Assembly: GCF_017313765.1 (NCBI RefSeq)
Contig: NZ_JAFLNC010000003.1
Location: 372,001-436,000 of the forward strand
DNA from: Sneathiella sedimenti
Lineage (GTDB): Bacteria; Pseudomonadota; Alphaproteobacteria; Sneathiellales; Sneathiellaceae
Direction: 5' to 3'
Length of the DNA: 64,000 bases
The number at the start of each line of letters is the position of its first letter. Within the stretch, counting starts at the first letter, position 1. The notes under the pieces were generated by a model. It made no database searches. It worked only from the letters and a program-made list of their open reading frames with translations, and was not told where the DNA came from. A program made the position numbers and the translations under genes. This document shows positions 44,314 to 54,149 of the stretch, one piece after another.

Positions 44314-45279
44314 CTAGATTTTTGCGAGCAGTTCTTCTTTCAGTGCATCGTCGCAGAAGGCGGCGCGAATTGCATTTCGGGTAATATTCTCAAGATCTGT
44401 ATCGGATAAGCGGTAATTTCGGGCCGCTTCATCATATTCGTGGCCGATAGAAGTCGCGAAGTATGGCGGGTCATCCGAATTAAGCGTCACGATACAACCC
44501 GCCTCCATCAGGGCTTTAAACGGGTGCGCGCGCCTGTCCTTGTAAAGGCCCGTCGCGATATTGCTTCCGGGGCTCAGTTCCAGTGGTATGCCCCGATCCG
44601 CAAGTTCTGTCATTAAGGCAGAGTCTTCGATCGCCCGCACGCCATGCCCTAATCGGCTGACGGGTAAGTTTTCCAGGCTGGCGCGTATGCTCTCCGGTCC
44701 ACCGAATTCCCCGGCGTGGTTTGTTGTCTTGTATCCCGCTTCGCTCGCAAGATTAAAGGCCGGCGCGAAGTCTTTCGGGTGGAACTGTGCCTCATCGCCG
44801 CCCATGCCAAACCCTACGACATAAGGATGAGGGGTGGCGACGAACTGCTGCGCGACATTCAGGGCGCGTTCAGGCCCGAAGTGCCGGACACAAGTGACAA
44901 TAATCCGCCCGACAATACCAAATTCCTTCTTCGCGTCATCGATTCCGGCGGCAATTCCGCCCAGATGTTCCACATAACTCATCCCGACGTCGGCGGCATG
45001 ATCGGGAGAGGAAAACATCTCGACGTAAATCGCCTCCTCCTGCGCGCATCGTGCAAGATAGTCATAGGTGACCAGCCGGTAATCGTCCTTGGTCAGGATC
45101 GTGGCGGCGGCCTTGTCATAGCATCTAAGAAAATCCCAGAAATCAGTCCAGGCGAATTCGCCGTCCGACTTGAACGTCTTCGGATCCAGGGGCGCACCAT
45201 TCTGTGCCGCCATTTTGCGTACCAGAGCGGGGGTTGCCGTCCCCTCCAGATGCACATGCAGTTCCGCTTTTTTGACCAT
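44314..45279 (-). CDS. add: Adenosine deaminase
   Basis: A zinc hydrolase that deaminates (deoxy)adenosine to (deoxy)inosine, feeding the purine nucleoside phosphorylase of the same operon. It has 321 residues, with the metal-binding start KAELHVHLEGT, TNHAGEFGGPESI with the catalytic Glu, RLGHGVRAIED, and VTLNSDDPPYF with the Asp pair. It is the last gene of the nucleoside operon, 2 bp after deoB. Confidence 0.93.
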   Translation of the reverse strand: MVKKAELHVHLEGTATPALVRKMAAQNGAPLDPKTFKSDGEFAWTDFWDFLRCYDKAAATILTKDDYRLVTYDYLARCAQEEAIYVEMFSSPDHAADVGMSYVEHLGGIAAGIDDAKKEFGIVGRIIVTCVRHFGPERALNVAQQFVATPHPYVVGFGMGGDEAQFHPKDFAPAFNLASEAGYKTTNHAGEFGGPESIRASLENLPVSRLGHGVRAIEDSALMTELADRGIPLELSPGSNIATGLYKDRRAHPFKALMEAGCIVTLNSDDPPYFATSIGHEYDEAARNYRLSDTDLENITRNAIRAAFCDDALKEELLAKI

Positions 45280-45281
45280 GA

Positions 45282-46484
45282 CTAATTGAGAAAGCCGGTG
45301 CCGTTGTCGAGCGGCGTGAGGCCGAGATGCTCGGCAATGCTTTGGCCGATATCGGCGAATGTCTCACGCTCCCCGATCGGGCCAGCAGGAATTTCCGGTC
45401 CGAAGGCAATTATCGGCACGACTTCACGGGTGTGATCTGTTCCCGGCCATGTCGGATCGCAGCCATGATCCGCCGTAAGGATGACAAGGTCGCCGCGCTT
45501 CAAGGACGCGCGTAACTCCGGCAGGCGGGCGTCGAATTCCTCCAGTGCCTGGGCATATCCCGCAATATTTCTCCGGTGCCCGAACGACTGATCGAAATCC
45601 ACAAGATTGGTAAAGATCAGGCTGCCGTCCTCCGCGCGTTTCATCGCCTCAAGTGTTGCATCCATCAACGCCATATTCCCGGCGGCCTTCACAATTTCAC
45701 CGGTGCCCTGATGTGCAAAGATGTCTCCAATTTTCCCGATAGAGATCACCTGGTGCCCCGACTTCGAGAGTTTGTCCAGCAACGTCAGGGAAGGAGGGAG
45801 GACGGCAAGATCCTTGCGGTTCGAGGTCCTCGTAAATTCTCCATTATCGCCGACAAAGGGCCGGGCGATGACGCGGCCAATACCCAGCGGGTCAACTAGT
45901 TCCCGGGCGATATCGCACAAGGCATAGAGGCGGTCGAGGCCGAACGTTTCTTCATGCGCGGCAATCTGAAAAACGCTGTCGGCAGACGTATAAATAATTG
46001 GTTTGCCGGTTTTCATATGCTCATCGCCCAGTCGCTCGATTATCTCGGTGCCCGAGGCGTGACAACTCCCCAGAATGCCGGGCAGATTCCCGCGATCAAT
46101 CAGGGCGTCTGTCAGGTCTTTCGGGAAACACGGAACGGTTTTCGGGAAATATCCCCAGTCGAACAACACCGGTACACCCGCCATTTCCCAATGGCCGGAC
46201 GGTGTGTCCTTGCCCTTGCTCAGCTCTTGCGCGACACCGTAGAGCCCCTCGAACTTGCCACCCTCACTGGGCTGACCGGCATAATCGCCATGTGCCGCAA
46301 ACAATCCGAGCTTTGTAAGATTGGGCAGATTGAGCGGACCCGACCGTTCGGGTGAGTCGGCGCGCCCTGCTGCCGCCGCCTCGATAATATGGCCGAAAGT
46401 ATCGGCACCCACATCCCCAAAGGCCTCCGCGTCACGGGCGGCGCCCAGTCCAAAGCTATCCAGAACGATCAGAACGGCGCGCAT
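45282..46484 (-). CDS. deoB: Phosphopentomutase
   Basis: It interconverts (deoxy)ribose-1-phosphate and (deoxy)ribose-5-phosphate. The 400-residue protein belongs to the alkaline phosphatase superfamily: the metal-binding start [23 protein letters not shown]-type phosphoacceptor context [11 protein letters not shown], and [20 protein letters not shown] near the end. AAGGAGG lies before the ATG, inside the end of deoA. It supplies deoxyribose-5-phosphate for DeoC. Confidence 0.95.
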   Translation of the reverse strand: MRAVLIVLDSFGLGAARDAEAFGDVGADTFGHIIEAAAAGRADSPERSGPLNLPNLTKLGLFAAHGDYAGQPSEGGKFEGLYGVAQELSKGKDTPSGHWEMAGVPVLFDWGYFPKTVPCFPKDLTDALIDRGNLPGILGSCHASGTEIIERLGDEHMKTGKPIIYTSADSVFQIAAHEETFGLDRLYALCDIARELVDPLGIGRVIARPFVGDNGEFTRTSNRKDLAVLPPSLTLLDKLSKSGHQVISIGKIGDIFAHQGTGEIVKAAGNMALMDATLEAMKRAEDGSLIFTNLVDFDQSFGHRRNIAGYAQALEEFDARLPELRASLKRGDLVILTADHGCDPTWPGTDHTREVVPIIAFGPEIPAGPIGERETFADIGQSIAEHLGLTPLDNGTGFLN

Positions 46485-47831
46485 CTACAAATCCTCCTTA
46501 GTGAGACGAGTACGCACAGCGGCGGATACTGCGGGTGGCTCCTCGCTGAGGGTGATGGCATTTAAAATCCGCTTTTCCGCCCGCGCCGCATCCGCATCAT
46601 TGCGGGCGATAATTGTCGCGATCGGGTTTCGTGGGCCCAGCTTCGCACCCAGCCTGGCAATATTGGTGAGACCAACGCCATAGTCGATCTTGTCCGACGC
46701 CTTATGCCGCCCACCACCGAGGTCCATGACGGCAACGCCCATTTCCCGGACATTCAGGGCACCTAAATATCCGCGTTTTGGAGCGATCACATCCCGCCGG
46801 ATCGGCGCGAGCGGGAGATGGTCGTCCATATTCGTCATCAGATCCTTCGGCCCGCCAAGCGCCACGATCATCTGCGCGAATTTTTCGGCGGCCGTGCCGC
46901 TCCCGAGGGCGCCTTTTACGGCATGCGGTGCCGTGGCTTCATCAGCGATCCCGGCGATGACCAGCATTTCAGTTGCCAGTGCCGTCACTACATCCAGAAG
47001 CCTTTGATCCACATTCCGACCCATCAGAAAATCAATGGTTTCCCGGACCTCAATCGCATTTCCCGCCGTTTTTCCAAGCACCTCATTCATATCGGTCAGC
47101 ACTGCCGATGTCGGCATGCCGGCGCCATTGGCGACCGTGACAATGCTCCGGGCGAGATCCACAGCGTCATCGAAATCCTCCTTGAATGCACCCGAGCCGA
47201 ATTTGACATCCATCACCAGGGCATCCAGCCCTGCCGCCAGCTTTTTGGAAAGAATGGAGGCTGTGATTAGGGGAATGGATTCCACTGTCGCCGTAACATC
47301 GCGGATCGCATATAATCGCTTATCTGCGGGGGCTAGGTCGTCCGTCTGGCCGATAATCGCGCAACCTATATGCCGGACGGTCCTGGTGAGCAGCTCCGGA
47401 TCGGGCGCAGTATTGTATCCCGGCACGCTATCAAGCTTATCGAGAGTGCCACCCGTATGGCCGAGACCGCGGCCGGAAATCATAGGGACAGCGCCGCCAC
47501 AGGCCGCAACGATTGGCGCGAGCATCAGGCTTACCTTGTCACCGACGCCACCCGTGGAATGCTTGTCAACCACCGGGCGGCCAAGGTCTGCCGTCGACCA
47601 GTCCATCACATGGCCCGAATGAACCATCGCACGGGTCAGCGCCACGCGCTCGTCCATGGTCATGCCCTGAAAGAAGATGGCCATGGCGAAGGCCGCAATT
47701 TGGCCTTCCGAGATCGACTGATCCGTAAGGCCTCGCACCATAAAGAGTATTTCCGCGTCGGTCAGAACCGCCCCGTCGCGTTTCCGGCGGATGATTTCCT
47801 GCGGAAAGAATTCTGCCGTTCTATTCGCCAT
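46485..47831 (-). CDS. deoA: Thymidine phosphorylase
   Basis: It phosphorolyses thymidine and deoxyuridine to the base plus deoxyribose-1-phosphate. The start [20 protein letters not shown] is chosen at 47831, where the ATG overlaps the end of the aldehyde dehydrogenase gene by 11 bp; the frame stays open further upstream. Family motifs include [37 protein letters not shown] and [12 protein letters not shown]. Uracil from deoxyuridine could be salvaged by Upp, encoded divergently. Confidence 0.95.
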   Translation of the reverse strand: MANRTAEFFPQEIIRRKRDGAVLTDAEILFMVRGLTDQSISEGQIAAFAMAIFFQGMTMDERVALTRAMVHSGHVMDWSTADLGRPVVDKHSTGGVGDKVSLMLAPIVAACGGAVPMISGRGLGHTGGTLDKLDSVPGYNTAPDPELLTRTVRHIGCAIIGQTDDLAPADKRLYAIRDVTATVESIPLITASILSKKLAAGLDALVMDVKFGSGAFKEDFDDAVDLARSIVTVANGAGMPTSAVLTDMNEVLGKTAGNAIEVRETIDFLMGRNVDQRLLDVVTALATEMLVIAGIADEATAPHAVKGALGSGTAAEKFAQMIVALGGPKDLMTNMDDHLPLAPIRRDVIAPKRGYLGALNVREMGVAVMDLGGGRHKASDKIDYGVGLTNIARLGAKLGPRNPIATIIARNDADAARAEKRILNAITLSEEPPAVSAAVRTRLTKEDL

Positions 47832-50205
47832 AAGGGATCCAGATATTCTTGATTTGTGTTGCGTGATGCAGAAATTCCCGGCCCTCACCTTCGGTGATAT
47901 TGAACCAGTCCCGCACCTTGCCGTTATTGACCCAGGTTCGCTTCATATTCCCGGTCGAGGCGGCTTCAACAAGCTTGCTGCCGTCAAGGGGGCCGAAATA
48001 CCAGACGGATTTCACGTCATCATGCTCGGCAAGGGTTTTCGCCAGACTGTCACGCGGACCCGTAATAATATTCATTGCGCCTGCGGGCACGTCGGATGTT
48101 TCCAGAACCTGATAAAAATCGGTGGCCGCGAGAGGGTGCCGCTCCGACGCGATAAGAACAATACGGTTGCCCATGGCAAGGGCAGGGGCCGCGAGCGAAA
48201 TCATGGAGAGAAGCGGCGCTTCATCCGGGCAGACAATGCCGAGAGTTCCAATCGGTTCCTTCATGGCGAGCGTTACCCCGCGCATAGGTGGGGAATGCAC
48301 CGCGCTTTCATATTTGTCCGTCCAGGCACCATAGGAAAACAGCCGCTGGATCGTGGCGTCAACTTCCGCTTGCGCCTTCTTTGCACTGACGCCGGTCATG
48401 ATTTTGAGGCGATCCGCAAACTCAGCTTTCCGGATGTCCAGATTTTCTGCGAGATAATAAAGCACCTGCGCGCGGTTATGGCTGCTCGCCTTGGACCAGC
48501 CGGTCGCCTTGCGCGCGGCTTCTACTGCATTTCGGATATCCTTGCGATTGCCTTCCCCTACGTCGCCGATTTTTTCGCCCTTTGCGGAAAAGGCCGGCAT
48601 GCTGTAACCGGAATCCGGTCTCGCCTGCTTGCCGCCGATATAGAGCTTTGGTGTTCGGTCGAGGTTGGCAAGTGAGGCGCTGCTCCCATAGTCTTTGTGC
48701 ATTGACGCTTTTGTTTCTTTATATGGCGGCAATTTCGAGAGGAATTTCGGCTTCAAGACCTCCTTCATGCCTTCATGGCCACCTTCACGCCCATAGCCGG
48801 ACTCGCGATTGCCACCAAAGCCGCAGGCCGCATCGAACTGGTTGGTGGTATTCACCCAGACAACACCGCAATCGAGCTTTGGCGCTACATCCAGCGCGAG
48901 GTTGATATTCTCGCTCCAGACCGACGCCGCGAGCCCATAGCGGGTGTTATTGGCAATGGCGACGGCCTCATCCGGGGTACGGAACGTCATGGAGACGATG
49001 ACGGGCCCGAAAATTTCCTCCTGCGCGACCGTTGATGCAGGGGCAACATCGCTAATCAGGGTTGGTGGATAGAAGCAACCGCCTTCCGGTAGGTCGCATT
49101 TCGGTTGCCAGACAGTGCCCCCCTCTGCCGCCCCCTTCTTGACCAGATTTTTAATGGTAGCGAGCTGTGTGGGATCGACAATCGCGCCCATATCGATGGA
49201 TTTATCGAGCGGGTCGCCAATCCTTAAAGCCTCCATCCTCTTCTGGAGCTTTGCCGTCATTCTCTCGGCAATGCCTTCCTGTAACAACAGGCGCGATCCG
49301 GCGCAGCAGACCTGCCCCTGATTGAACCAGATGGCATCCACGACACCTTCCACCGTGCTGTCGATATCTGCATCGTCGAACACGATAAAGGGAGACTTGC
49401 CGCCAAGTTCCAGCGTGAGATGTTTGCCGCTGCCGGCGGTTGCCTTGCGGATCAGACGGCCAACTTCCGTCGACCCGGTGAAGGCGATCTTGTCGATATC
49501 GGGATGCTTGACCAGCGCCTCGCCGGTTGCGCCGTCTCCTGTCACGATATTGACGACGCCGTCCGGCAGGCCGACGTCTTTACAGATTTCGGCAAAGCAA
49601 AGCGCGGTGAGTGATGTATATTCCGCAGGTTTCAGGATAACCGTGTTCCCGGCGGCAATCGCCGGGGCAATTTTCCAGGCAAGCATCAGGAGGGGGAAGT
49701 TCCAGGGGATAATCTGGCCGATCACGCCCATGGGCTCGAAATCACCGAATTCCTGATCCTGCAATTGTGCCCATCCGGCATGATGATAGAAATGACGCGC
49801 GACGAGCGGCATGTCGATATCCCGGGTCTCTCGCACCGGCTTGCCATTATCGAGCGTTTCAAGGACAGCAAGCAAGCGGGAATTACGCTGGATCGCGCGG
49901 GCGAGGGCATAGAGATATCTCGCGCGGGCGGGACCTCCGAGTGTACTCCATCCTTTTTGGGCCGCACGGGCCGCCGAAACGGCTGCATCGATATCCTTCG
50001 CATTGCCCGCCGCGATTTTGGCAAGCGCCTTGCCAGTTGCAGGGTTGCGGCTTTCGAACCAGTTTTTCGATTTTGGCTTGATCCAGTCGCCATTTATAAA
50101 AAGGTCAAACTTACCCTTGCGCTCCGCAATCCATTGAAGAGCGGCGGCGTTGCTTTCCGGCGCTGGCCCGTAGTCCATATTGTCGAATATTTCTGCAATG
50201 CTCAT
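47821..50205 (-). CDS. Two-domain aldehyde dehydrogenase, ALDH16 type
   Basis: A 794-residue protein with two ALDH domains. The first (about 30-500) is complete: [37 protein letters not shown] with the catalytic Glu, and [13 protein letters not shown] with the catalytic Cys. The second (about 525-790) resembles an ALDH NAD-binding part ([16 protein letters not shown]) but ends without a catalytic Cys motif, which is the ALDH16 arrangement. It sits in the deo operon between deoC and deoA, so acetaldehyde made by DeoC is a likely substrate. GAGGTAG precedes the ATG. Confidence 0.9.
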   Translation of the reverse strand: MSIAEIFDNMDYGPAPESNAAALQWIAERKGKFDLFINGDWIKPKSKNWFESRNPATGKALAKIAAGNAKDIDAAVSAARAAQKGWSTLGGPARARYLYALARAIQRNSRLLAVLETLDNGKPVRETRDIDMPLVARHFYHHAGWAQLQDQEFGDFEPMGVIGQIIPWNFPLLMLAWKIAPAIAAGNTVILKPAEYTSLTALCFAEICKDVGLPDGVVNIVTGDGATGEALVKHPDIDKIAFTGSTEVGRLIRKATAGSGKHLTLELGGKSPFIVFDDADIDSTVEGVVDAIWFNQGQVCCAGSRLLLQEGIAERMTAKLQKRMEALRIGDPLDKSIDMGAIVDPTQLATIKNLVKKGAAEGGTVWQPKCDLPEGGCFYPPTLISDVAPASTVAQEEIFGPVIVSMTFRTPDEAVAIANNTRYGLAASVWSENINLALDVAPKLDCGVVWVNTTNQFDAACGFGGNRESGYGREGGHEGMKEVLKPKFLSKLPPYKETKASMHKDYGSSASLANLDRTPKLYIGGKQARPDSGYSMPAFSAKGEKIGDVGEGNRKDIRNAVEAARKATGWSKASSHNRAQVLYYLAENLDIRKAEFADRLKIMTGVSAKKAQAEVDATIQRLFSYGAWTDKYESAVHSPPMRGVTLAMKEPIGTLGIVCPDEAPLLSMISLAAPALAMGNRIVLIASERHPLAATDFYQVLETSDVPAGAMNIITGPRDSLAKTLAEHDDVKSVWYFGPLDGSKLVEAASTGNMKRTWVNNGKVRDWFNITEGEGREFLHHATQIKNIWIPYGE

Positions 50206-50214
50206 GGTTCTACC

Positions 50215-51201
50215 TCAGGCCATTGGGTGGCGGAAATCGGCCGAATAGCGACCGGTGACGAAATGCTCCAGCTGGCGTTCAATATCCCCAAGCAGGCTTG
50301 AGGCGCCTATGCGGAAGAGGTCAGGTTCCAGCCAGTCATTCCCGAGTTCTTCTTTCATCATAATAAAATAATTCAGCACATCTTTTGCGGTGCTGATTCC
50401 CCCGGCGGGCTTATAGCCGACCTTGTAGCCTGTCATTTCAAGATACTCGCGGATCATTCTTACCATGACAAGGGTGACAGGCAGGGTCGCATTCACGCTT
50501 TCCTTTCCCGTCGAGGTCTTGATGAAATCCGCGCCTGCCATCATGGCAACCATGCTGGCCTTGGCGACGTTGCGAAGTGTTGTGATATCGCCGGTCCCAA
50601 GGATCGCCTTCATATGTGCGTCTCCAGACGCGGCGCGGAAGCTTTTGACTTCATCATAGAGCGCCTGCCAGTTGCCGGTCAGCACATGTCCGCGGGTGAT
50701 CACGATATCGATTTCCTTTGCGCCCGCCGAGACGGAAGCCTCAATCTCCTTTACGCGAAGATCGAACGGGCTTAGTCCGGCGGGAAACCCGGTAGAGACG
50801 GCGGCAACGGGGATGTTCGTCCCTTTTAACGCCACTACCGCCGTTTCCACCATGCTGTGATAGACACAAACGGCACCCGTCGTGATCTTACGCTCGTCCA
50901 TTCCCAGCGCGTTCAGCACATCGGGTCGGACAGGTTGACGCGCCTTGGCACAGAGGCGTTTGACACGGCCTGCTGTATCATCCCCGCTCAAGGTTGTGAG
51001 ATCGATACAGGTCACGGCCTTCAGAAGCCAGGCAGCCTGATGCTCCTTCTTGACGGTGCGCCGGCCGGGCAGGGTGGTGGCCCGGCGCTCGACCGCGCTT
51101 AAATTCACACGGATTCTGTCCAGCACATCAAGGTCTAGCGGCATGCCGGGATTGCGTGCATGACCCTCGGCGGCCGGTTTCAAGGGGCTAATCGATGCCA
51201 T
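50215..51201 (-). CDS. deoC: Deoxyribose-phosphate aldolase
   Basis: A class I aldolase that splits 2-deoxyribose-5-phosphate into acetaldehyde and glyceraldehyde-3-phosphate. The 328-residue protein has the Schiff-base Lys region ADFIKTSTGKESVNATL and GYKVGYKPAGGISTAKD with the second conserved Lys; an N-terminal extension of about 60 residues precedes the TIM barrel. GGAGCACGG before the ATG lies within the upstream PNP gene (14 bp overlap). Confidence 0.95.
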   Translation of the reverse strand: MASISPLKPAAEGHARNPGMPLDLDVLDRIRVNLSAVERRATTLPGRRTVKKEHQAAWLLKAVTCIDLTTLSGDDTAGRVKRLCAKARQPVRPDVLNALGMDERKITTGAVCVYHSMVETAVVALKGTNIPVAAVSTGFPAGLSPFDLRVKEIEASVSAGAKEIDIVITRGHVLTGNWQALYDEVKSFRAASGDAHMKAILGTGDITTLRNVAKASMVAMMAGADFIKTSTGKESVNATLPVTLVMVRMIREYLEMTGYKVGYKPAGGISTAKDVLNYFIMMKEELGNDWLEPDLFRIGASSLLGDIERQLEHFVTGRYSADFRHPMA

Positions 51202-52054
51202 TTTCCGTGCTCCGAATATGAACTTTCAAAAGTTCCCGCTTCAGGGTTTCCAAAAAGACAATGACCAGACTTTCAAGATCCGCCGCGGCAATTTTTGCGC
51301 ATTCGAGTGTTTGTTCGTGGCTGAGCTGGGTCTTGCTCATTCCGGCGGCAAGATTGGTAATGTTTGAAATTGCCGCAACACGCAGGCCGCAGTGGCGGGC
51401 GACGAGTACTTCCGGGGTTGTCGACATGCCCACCGCATCGGGGCCGAGCGTCTTGAAGGCCTGTATTTCAGCCGGGGTCTCAAAATTGGGTCCGAGGTAA
51501 TGCAGATAGACGCCTTCATGAAGAGTGATCCCCAATTCCTTCGCGACTGCAGACAGATGCTTGCGAAGGGTTGGATCGTAGGCATTTTCCATCGAGAAAA
51601 ACCGTGGCCCGAATTCATCATCGTTCGGACCCACCAACGGGTTGAGGCCCGTGAAATTGATATGATCCTTGATCATCATCAGACTGCCCGGTCCCATTTT
51701 CTTGCGAAAGCTCCCCGCCGCGTTGGTGAGCAGCAGTATCTCGACACCGAGCAGTTTTAGCATCCGGACGGGAAGAGCCAGATCGGGTGGATTGACACCT
51801 TCATAATAGTGGACGCGCCCCTGCATGCAGGCAACCGGCATCCCGCCAAGGCGTCCCAGAATAAGACGCCCTGCATGGCCTTCCACCGAGGAAATCGGGA
51901 AATCCGGGATACTCTCGTAATCAATGGTTGCGATCGTTTCTATCTTCTCCGCGAGGCCACCGAGACCGGAGCCGAGGACAATGCCGACACGAGGGGCGAA
52001 GCCCGGCGCGGAGTTCTTAACGAAGTCAGCGGCTTTATGCGGGTCAAGCGTCAT
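51188..52054 (-). CDS. Purine nucleoside phosphorylase (trimeric, inosine/guanosine type)
   Basis: A 288-residue family-2 phosphorylase. It shows the phosphate-binding GIVLGSGLGGLAEKI, MQGRVHYYEG, LTNAAGSFRKKMGPGSLM and VGMSTTPEVLVARHCGLR, followed by ISNITNLAAG, whose Asn is the residue linked to 6-oxopurine preference. It would split inosine, guanosine and the deoxy forms, taking deoxyinosine from the adenosine deaminase. It overlaps the permease gene by one base and deoC by 14 bp. Confidence 0.93.
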   Translation of the reverse strand: MTLDPHKAADFVKNSAPGFAPRVGIVLGSGLGGLAEKIETIATIDYESIPDFPISSVEGHAGRLILGRLGGMPVACMQGRVHYYEGVNPPDLALPVRMLKLLGVEILLLTNAAGSFRKKMGPGSLMMIKDHINFTGLNPLVGPNDDEFGPRFFSMENAYDPTLRKHLSAVAKELGITLHEGVYLHYLGPNFETPAEIQAFKTLGPDAVGMSTTPEVLVARHCGLRVAAISNITNLAAGMSKTQLSHEQTLECAKIAAADLESLVIVFLETLKRELLKVHIRSTENGID

Positions 52055-53025
52055 TATCTTTCCTTAATATAGGGTTCACCAATTGCTTTCGGCGGATGAG
52101 CCTTGCCCACAAATCCCGCGAGCAGCAATACAGTGAGTATATAGGGGAGTGCCTGGATAAACTGAACAGGAATAACGCCAATCAGGGGAAGGTCGACCCC
52201 TTGCAGCCGTGCCTGAACCGCATCGGTAAAGGCAAAAAGCAGACAGGCGAACAAGGTGGGGACCGGTCGCCACTTGCCAAAAATAAGGGCGGCAAGCGCG
52301 AGGTATCCCTTTCCGGCGGTCATGTCACGGATAAAGCCGGCACCATGGGCGGTAGAGAGGTAGGACCCGGCAATACCGCACAGAAACCCGGTCATTATCA
52401 GCGCTTTATAACGGAGCCAGTCGACGGAAATTCCGGCAGTATCCACCGCATGAGGGTTTTCACCTACGGCCCGCACGCGGAGGCCGAAACGGGTTTTATA
52501 GAGGATCCAGGCGCAAATCGGCACCGCCGCCGCCGCCAGATAGACAATGATATTGTGATTCGAGATCAATTCCACATAGAGGTATCCGAAAATCGGGATA
52601 TCCCGTGATGATTCCGCAAAGGGGAGAATGATTGACTTGAATCGTGCATCGCCGCTCAGGGACGGTGTCTGTCCGCCCATGCTGAACCAGGCGTAGCCGA
52701 GTGTCGGCGTCAGGCCGGCCACGACGATATTGATGGCCATGCCCGAGACTACCTGGTTTCCTTTGTGGGTGACGCAGGCATAGGCATGCAGCATCGACAG
52801 CGCAATCGACGTAAGAATGCCGGCCCCGAGCCCAACCCAGGCGGATCCCGAAACGGCCGCCACGGCGGCGGCGGCGAAGGCCGCACCCAACATCTTGCCT
52901 TCAAGGCCGATATCGACGACGCCCGCCCGCTCCGAGAACATACCGGCGAGCGCGGCCAGCACGAGTGGGGTGGCCACCCGGAAGGTGGCATCGAGCAGAA
53001 GGACGATGATCTGGAATGTCTCCAT
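52054..53025 (-). CDS. Nucleoside-type ABC transporter permease (second permease)
   Basis: A 323-residue inner-membrane protein with about eight to nine hydrophobic segments and the typical second-permease opening LLDATFRVATPLVLAALAGM and FSERAGVVDIGLEGKMLG. It also has GENPHAVDTAGI in the cytoplasmic coupling loop. It pairs with the permease encoded just upstream (touching by one base) in a BMP/purine-nucleoside type importer. Confidence 0.93.
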   Translation of the reverse strand: METFQIIVLLLDATFRVATPLVLAALAGMFSERAGVVDIGLEGKMLGAAFAAAAVAAVSGSAWVGLGAGILTSIALSMLHAYACVTHKGNQVVSGMAINIVVAGLTPTLGYAWFSMGGQTPSLSGDARFKSIILPFAESSRDIPIFGYLYVELISNHNIIVYLAAAAVPICAWILYKTRFGLRVRAVGENPHAVDTAGISVDWLRYKALIMTGFLCGIAGSYLSTAHGAGFIRDMTAGKGYLALAALIFGKWRPVPTLFACLLFAFTDAVQARLQGVDLPLIGVIPVQFIQALPYILTVLLLAGFVGKAHPPKAIGEPYIKER

Positions 53026-54149
53026 CAGCGAGCCTCCACCGGTCGGGCCGGGGCGAAGCGGCGATAGATGGCCTCTATCTTCGGCCGGAACATATGTTCA
53101 AGTGCCCCCGAGAAGAGAATGATCAGCCCCTGAATGACGATGACCATTTCCTTGTTTATGGACTTCATCTCAAACGCAAGTTCCGATCCGCCCTGATACA
53201 GCGCGCCGAAGAGGAGGGCGGCCAGAAATATTCCTATAGGGTGGTTGCGCCCCATCAAGGCCACGGCTATTCCGGCAAAGCCGTATCCACCTGTAAAATC
53301 AAGGATCAGCCGATGGTGGACGCCCTGAATCTCATTAACGCCCACAAAGCCGGCGAGGGCGCCGGAAATCATCATGGCGAGTATGATGTTTTTTGAGGGC
53401 GATATACCGGCATATCGAGCGGCGGTCTCGTTCTGACCAACGACGCGGATCTCATATCCCCATCTCGTGTGCCAGACCAGAAAGTAAAATCCGGCACTCA
53501 ATATCAGGGCATAGACAAAGGAAAGGTTGAGCGGAGTCTTCGGCATGCTCACGACTTCATGGATATAGGGAAGCCAGGTTGTTTCGATAATGGGGCGGCT
53601 TTCCGGAGACTGCCCATTTGGATCGATCAGCACCTCCACGAGTAGATATGTCATGAGCGAGGCGGCTATGAAATTGAACATAATCGTCGTGATCACGATG
53701 TGGCTGCCACGCTTTGCCTGAAGATAGGCCGGGATATAGGCCCAGGCTGCGCCGAAAATAGCCGCGGCCCCCATCGCAAAAGGAATGATCATCCAAAGCG
53801 GCATCCAGTCCATATAGAGACAGACGAGGCCAACGCCTATCCCGCCAAGGGCCGCCTGACCTTCCGCACCAATGTTGAACAGGCCGCAATGAAAGGCGAT
53901 CGCCACCGCCAGGCCGGTAAATATGAAGTTGGTCGTATAGTAAAGGGTATAGCCGACCGCCTCCGGGTAGCCGAAGGCGCCATAGATCAATACCTTTAGC
54001 GCCTCGATGGGGTTGTCCCCGATAATCAGGATGACAACTCCTGAAATCAGGAGTGCCGCAATGAGATTAACCAGCGGGATTAACGCATAGTTCACCCATC
54101 CGGGAATTTTGAGAGGCGCACCGAATTTGACTTTTTCCTCTGCCATCAA
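53025..54149 (-). CDS. Nucleoside-type ABC transporter permease (first permease)
   Basis: A 374-residue permease of the same family, with an N-terminal segment LKIPGWVNYALIPLVNLIAA, FNIGAEGQAALGGIG, VVGQNETAARYAGI in the coupling loop, and GGYGFAGIAVALMGRNHPIG. The spacing of about nine membrane segments matches BMP-type importers. It overlaps the ATPase gene by 4 bp and the next permease by one base. Confidence 0.93.
   Translation of the reverse strand: MMAEEKVKFGAPLKIPGWVNYALIPLVNLIAALLISGVVILIIGDNPIEALKVLIYGAFGYPEAVGYTLYYTTNFIFTGLAVAIAFHCGLFNIGAEGQAALGGIGVGLVCLYMDWMPLWMIIPFAMGAAAIFGAAWAYIPAYLQAKRGSHIVITTIMFNFIAASLMTYLLVEVLIDPNGQSPESRPIIETTWLPYIHEVVSMPKTPLNLSFVYALILSAGFYFLVWHTRWGYEIRVVGQNETAARYAGISPSKNIILAMMISGALAGFVGVNEIQGVHHRLILDFTGGYGFAGIAVALMGRNHPIGIFLAALLFGALYQGGSELAFEMKSINKEMVIVIQGLIILFSGALEHMFRPKIEAIYRRFAPARPVEAR

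Noticed and set aside
47791-48675. A 294-codon plus-strand frame
   Set aside because: Antisense to deoA and the ALDH16 gene; no supporting signals.
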